Assembly: GCF_020037025.1 (NCBI RefSeq)
Contig: NZ_JAIQLH010000058.1
Location: 1-64,000, forward strand
Direction: 5' to 3'
Source of the DNA: Streptomyces huiliensis
GTDB taxonomy: Bacteria > Actinomycetota > Actinomycetes > Streptomycetales > Streptomycetaceae
Length of the DNA stretch: 64,000 nt
In this document: positions 60,804 through 64,000 of the stretch, one piece after another
Position numbering within the stretch: the stretch's first letter is position 1
Layout of the letters: every line of letters begins with the position of its first letter
Notes under the pieces: model-generated
Told to the model about the DNA's origin: nothing
Database searches by the model: none
Seen by the model: the letters and a program-made list of their open reading frames with translations, nothing else
Program-made: the position numbers and the translations under genes

Positions 60804-60992
60804 CCCGGGCACGGATGTGGGCAGGGGTGGCAGGGGCTGCGAGGGTGATGAGCATCCCTTGCGCGGACTGCGGACAGCGGTCCCGGAAGTCGTAGGCTTG
60901 GGGGCGCACGCTACGAGACCTGCAATCAACTGCACTGAACGGCAACCGGCGGTGGAAGGGACCCCTCCACCCCGGTCGGAAGGAGGCGCTGG

Positions 60993-62240
60993 GTGATCGA
61001 GCTTGAGGGAGTTCCCGAGCTGATCGACCCGGTCATGATCTGTGCCTTCGAGGGCTGGAACGACGCCGGAGACGCGGCCTCCAGTGCGGTCGCGCACCTG
61101 GACCGGGAGTGGAAGGGCGAGGTCTTCGCCGCGCTGGACGCGGAGGACTACTACGACTTCCAGGTCAACCGGCCCACCGTCTGGCTGGACGGCGGGGTCC
61201 GCAAGATCACGTGGCCGACGACCCGGCTGTCCGTGGTGCGCACCGGTGGTGCGGGCGGCTCGGGCGGCGTGGTCGGTTCGCGTGACGCCGGGGGCACGGG
61301 AGGGACCGGGGGCTCGAAGGGCCCGCGCGACCTGGTGCTCGTCCGGGGCATCGAGCCGAGCATGCGCTGGCGTTCGTTCTGCAACGAGATCCTGGGCTTC
61401 GCCCACGAGCTGGGCGTGGAGATGGTGGTGATCCTGGGCTCGCTGCTCGGCGACACCCCGCACACCCGGCCCGTGCCGGTCAGCGGGGTCACCTCCGACC
61501 CCGACCTGGCGCGCACCATGGATCTGGAAGAGTCCCGCTACGAGGGCCCGACCGGCATCGTCGGCATCCTTCAGGAGGCGTGCACGCACGCGGGCGTGCC
61601 CACCGTGAGCCTGTGGGCGGCGGTGCCGCACTACGTGTCGCAGCCGCCGAACCCCAAGGCCACGCTGGCGCTCCTGAACCGCCTGGAGGACCTGATCGAC
61701 CTGCGCATCCCGCAGGGCGAGCTGCCCGAGGACGCGCGCGCCTGGCAGCTGGGCGTGGACCAGCTGGCGGCGGAGGACAGCGAGGTGGCCGAGTACGTCC
61801 AGTCGCTGGAGCAGGCCCGGGACACCGCGGACCTGCCGGAGGCGTCGGGCGAGGCCATCGCCCGCGAGTTCGAGCGGTACCTGCGGCGGCGCGACGGGCA
61901 GTCGGGGCCGGTCGGCGGTCCGGGTGGTCCGGGTGGCCCAGGCGGTCCGGGTGGTCCGGGTGGTGTCGGCGGTTCCGGCGCGGGCTCCGGGCAGCCGGGC
62001 GGGCTGGCGGCCGAGCCGGGGCTCGGCGGCGAGCCGGGCGGCCGGGACTCCTCGTACCTGCGCGACACGACGAGCGGGCGGACGCGCCCGCCGCGCCGGG
62101 CTCCGAAGGAGCAGGCGGAGGGCGCGGGCGGCGAGGACCGGCAGACGGGCGAGGACCGGCACGCGGGTGAGGACCGGCACGCCGGCGAGGACGGGGCCGA
62201 TCCACCGGAGGCCTCGGGCCCGCCGGAAGGCGAGAGCTGA
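60993..62240 (+). CDS. PAC2-family (proteasome-assembly-chaperone-like) protein
   Basis: Protein of 415 residues. The N-terminal two thirds is a PAC2 domain (MICAFEGWNDAGDAASSAV, ... GFAHELGVEMVVILGSLLGDTPHTRPVPV ... SLWAAVPHYVSQPPNPKATLALLNRLE). A Gly/Ser-rich insert (GGAGGSGGVVGS) lies at about residue 85. The C-terminal third is low complexity: a Gly-Gly-Pro tract (positions 61914-61976) and repeated (E/D)DRHAGEDR units. GTG 60993 has GGAAGGAGG. PAC2 proteins in eukaryotes chaperone proteasome assembly; in bacteria the role is unknown. Confidence 0.88.
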   Translation: MIELEGVPELIDPVMICAFEGWNDAGDAASSAVAHLDREWKGEVFAALDAEDYYDFQVNRPTVWLDGGVRKITWPTTRLSVVRTGGAGGSGGVVGSRDAGGTGGTGGSKGPRDLVLVRGIEPSMRWRSFCNEILGFAHELGVEMVVILGSLLGDTPHTRPVPVSGVTSDPDLARTMDLEESRYEGPTGIVGILQEACTHAGVPTVSLWAAVPHYVSQPPNPKATLALLNRLEDLIDLRIPQGELPEDARAWQLGVDQLAAEDSEVAEYVQSLEQARDTADLPEASGEAIAREFERYLRRRDGQSGPVGGPGGPGGPGGPGGPGGVGGSGAGSGQPGGLAAEPGLGGEPGGRDSSYLRDTTSGRTRPPRRAPKEQAEGAGGEDRQTGEDRHAGEDRHAGEDGADPPEASGPPEGES

Positions 62241-62243
62241 CGC

Positions 62244-62277
62244 GAAGGGGTGCCGCCCGCCGGGGCGGCACCCCTTC
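62244..62277 (+). terminator. Terminator after the PAC2-family gene
   Basis: 15-bp arms (62244-62258 and 62263-62277) around GCCG, 4 nt after the stop codon. Confidence 0.85.
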
Positions 62278-62288
62278 CTCGTGGAACA

Positions 62289-62328
62289 CCGTAGAACCGT
62301 AAAACCGCAGAACCGCAGAACCGTAAAA
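62289..62328 (+). repeat. 8-bp tandem array CCG(T/C)A(G/A)AA, five copies
   Basis: Five consecutive octamers: CCGTAGAA, CCGTAAAA, CCGCAGAA, CCGCAGAA, CCGTAAAA. It lies 18 nt before the lipoprotein start and is markedly AT- and A-rich for this genome. Confidence 0.9.
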
Positions 62329-62346
62329 CAACGACAAAAGGACAGC

Positions 62347-63195
62347 ATGGCCGTCAAGGCGATCAGAACAACCGTCATAGCGGCCACCGGTGCCGCACTC
62401 GCCCTCGCGCTGACCGCGTGCGGCGGCGGGGACGAGGACAAGCGCGACCCGCAGGCCGTGCTCAAGGCCGCGGCGGAGAAGACCGCGGCGCAGAACTCCT
62501 ACCGGACGAAGCGGCAGGTCACCGGGTTGGAGGGCACGGAGCGCGGCGATTACACGTTCTCGCGCAAGCCCGACCTGGCCGAGCGCAAGACGTGGCGGAC
62601 CGAGGTGAAGAACGGCAAGAAGGGCCCCGAGCGCTTCGACCACGCGATGAGCGAGGGCGACATGCTCTACACCCGCGACCCCAAGGTCGCCGGCGGCCGG
62701 TGGGTGAGCGACAGCCTCGTGGAGGAGGGCGAGGAGCCCCCGAAGCCGGGGGACGTCCTGAAGACCGCCGAGGGGTCGCTGCCCAAGCTGCTGGGCGTCC
62801 TGCGCACGGTGAAGGACGTGCGGAAGGTGGGCAGCGAGAAGGTGAACGGCCACAAGGCCACGCACTTCGCCGGCACGGTCGTCCTCGCCGATCTGGCGGC
62901 CTACAAGGGCGACGTCATGCGGGACTGGCTGCGCGAGCTCTACGTCGAGAACCACCGGAAGGACGGCCTGGAGAAGGTCGACGTCGACCTGTGGATCGGC
63001 AAGGACGACCTCCCGGTCAAGGGCGCGGAGCACGGCAAGGGATCCAAGGGCAGCACGGGCGTGACCGAGGAGTACTCGGACTTCGGCGAGGACCCGAAGA
63101 TCCGCATCCCGAAGGGCAAGGACCTCGTCACCCAGGACGCCTGGCTCCGCGAGGTCCGCGACAAGGCGTCCCGGGGCCTCGACCCGGTGAGCTGA
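62347..63195 (+). CDS. Lipoprotein, LppX/LprG-like
   Basis: Lipoprotein of 282 residues. The signal sequence ends in lipobox ALTAC with Cys25. A Gly/Asp/Glu spacer is followed by a conserved all-beta domain (AVLKAAAEKTAAQNSYRTKRQV ... NGHKATHFAGTVVLADL ... VDVDLWIGKDDLPVK), the pattern of LppX/LprG-like outer-surface proteins that bind hydrophobic molecules. Role not established. ATG 62347 has AAAAGGA. Confidence 0.85.
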   Translation: MAVKAIRTTVIAATGAALALALTACGGGDEDKRDPQAVLKAAAEKTAAQNSYRTKRQVTGLEGTERGDYTFSRKPDLAERKTWRTEVKNGKKGPERFDHAMSEGDMLYTRDPKVAGGRWVSDSLVEEGEEPPKPGDVLKTAEGSLPKLLGVLRTVKDVRKVGSEKVNGHKATHFAGTVVLADLAAYKGDVMRDWLRELYVENHRKDGLEKVDVDLWIGKDDLPVKGAEHGKGSKGSTGVTEEYSDFGEDPKIRIPKGKDLVTQDAWLREVRDKASRGLDPVS

Positions 63196-63210
63196 GTCCT
63201 CCCCTCCCGA

Positions 63211-63912
63211 TCAGCCGCGCAGTTCGTCGAGGCGCGCCAGGTCGTCGCGGACCGACTCCCGCTCCTCGTCGGTGAGTTCGACCACGGCGGCCCCGGCGAG
63301 CGCCTCCTCCCGGGCCACCTCGTCGCCCAGCCGCCCGGCGACGTCCGCCCGCAGCACCAGCAGCCGCAACAGCTGGACGGGCGTGGGGCGTTCACCCTCC
63401 GTGCGCAGCGCCCGGTCGATGACGCGGGCGGCGCCGAGCGCGTCGGCCTTGGAGTCCGCGAACAGCGACGCGTAGTGCAGCGCCCGCGCGAACGTCTCCT
63501 CGGGCGCGGGCCGGTGGTGCTGGTCCGCACTCGTCACGGTCCCGATCCGGACGCAGTTGCCGCCCGGGTCCGTCATCAGGAACTGCCGCACCCCGTGCGA
63601 GGTGTCCCGCACCGCGCCGAACCGCGGCAGCCCCCGCGTCGGCACCTTCCCGTACGCCTCCTTCAGCCCCCTGCGGAACGTGTCGTGGAGCCCGTCGACG
63701 TCGTCCGTGCGGACGTAGCAGGTGCTGTACGAGGTGGCCGGGTCGTGCTGCTTCACGCCGAAGAAGTGCAGCTCGATCTCGCCGTAGCGGACGACGGCGT
63801 ACGGGTTGGGATTCGTCTGATGGTGTGTCACCTCGAAGCCCAGAGCGGTGTAGAAGTCGAGGACCGGCCGGAGGTCGGGGCACGGGAGGATGGGAATCAC
63901 CGTCTCAGCCAT
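63211..63912 (-). CDS. VOC-superfamily (glyoxalase/bleomycin-resistance-like) protein
   Basis: Protein of 233 residues. An N-terminal VOC domain (about 1-125) opens with TVIPILPCPDLRPVLDFYTALGFEV, and ELHFFG and GGNCVRIG fit VOC strand ends, with His and Glu residues of the metal/active-site type. The C-terminal 90 residues are helical and unrelated (VQLLRLLVLRADVAGRLG), making it longer than usual bleomycin-binding proteins. ATG 63912 is preferred; GTG 63930 adds six residues. Neither has a strong ribosome site. Convergent with the lipoprotein gene. Confidence 0.85.
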   Translation of the reverse strand: MAETVIPILPCPDLRPVLDFYTALGFEVTHHQTNPNPYAVVRYGEIELHFFGVKQHDPATSYSTCYVRTDDVDGLHDTFRRGLKEAYGKVPTRGLPRFGAVRDTSHGVRQFLMTDPGGNCVRIGTVTSADQHHRPAPEETFARALHYASLFADSKADALGAARVIDRALRTEGERPTPVQLLRLLVLRADVAGRLGDEVAREEALAGAAVVELTDEERESVRDDLARLDELRG

Positions 63913-64000
63913 GCGCAGCACTGTAGTCACGCTTGACCACCATCACGCCGACTCGTGCGAACAAAGGCGGGGCGACAGTACGAACCCGCAGTGGATCAGA

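Noticed and set aside
57813..62465. Minus-strand frame of 1550 codons
   Set aside because: Antisense to glpK, glpD, the GH18-like and PAC2 genes. Low-complexity translation and no ribosome site.

Overview
The window is chromosomal DNA from an actinomycete, almost certainly a Streptomyces: GC is very high, third codon positions are nearly all G or C (which creates long antisense shadow ORFs), GTG starts are frequent, and the gene order matches the Streptomyces proteasome and gyl regions. I see no IS element, prophage, rRNA, tRNA or CRISPR array. Most genes are core metabolism or housekeeping.

Layout. (1) 0.3-8.5 kb: a PLP D-amino-acid lyase, a secreted HAD phosphatase, and a gamma-glutamylation catabolic cluster (short-chain dehydrogenase, aldehyde dehydrogenase and glutamine-synthetase-like GlnA4 on the minus strand; a GntR regulator and a PuuD-type hydrolase divergently on the plus strand). 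(2) 8.5-16.7 kb: a subtilase with a small propeptide-like neighbour, a divergent LysR/TDT exporter pair, an orphan metal/cobalamin receptor, and a betaine/choline ABC system whose permease and binding protein are fused. (3) 16.9-20.4 kb: a 5'-3' exonuclease, an iron-box-controlled siderophore-interacting protein, an exported two-repeat protein, and a decayed ABC ATPase. (4) 20.4-36.8 kb, almost all minus strand: helY helicase, diacylglycerol kinase, tatC, tatA, pafC, pafB, two FKBP isomerases, pafA, an MFS exporter, a divergent LacI regulator, then prcA, prcB and pup. (5) 36.9-45.9 kb: dop, the proteasomal ATPase arc/mpa, a ferredoxin, trmI, a site-2 protease, a RecB-type nuclease and an orphan response regulator. 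(6) 46-54.2 kb: two tandem peptide-binding lipoproteins without permeases, a HAD phosphatase and metH. (7) 54.5-63.9 kb: gylR, glpF, glpK and glpD for glycerol use, then a GH18-like membrane protein, a PAC2-family protein, a lipoprotein and a VOC protein.

How the parts work together. Pup is activated by Dop, attached to substrates by PafA, recognised by Arc/Mpa, and the conjugates are degraded by the PrcBA core; PafB/PafC are the linked WYL transcription factors. GylR controls the glycerol genes, and I find a shared GylR-like motif in front of both gylR and glpF. The first cluster looks like an amine (ethanolamine or polyamine) degradation route through gamma-glutamyl intermediates.

The strongest non-gene signal is a family of multi-hairpin extragenic palindromes built around GTCCGGCGTTTGAGGAC, at six loci in gene ends; at one locus the repeat supplies the last codons of a gene. 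Other items for follow-up are a stand-alone subtilase-propeptide-like protein, a zinc-ribbon protein tightly linked to pafC, a PAC2 protein with a Gly-Gly-Pro tract in a proteasome-bearing bacterium, a large LacI-type operator, and several short tandem repeats in leaders. I do not see a clearly new defence or mobile system.
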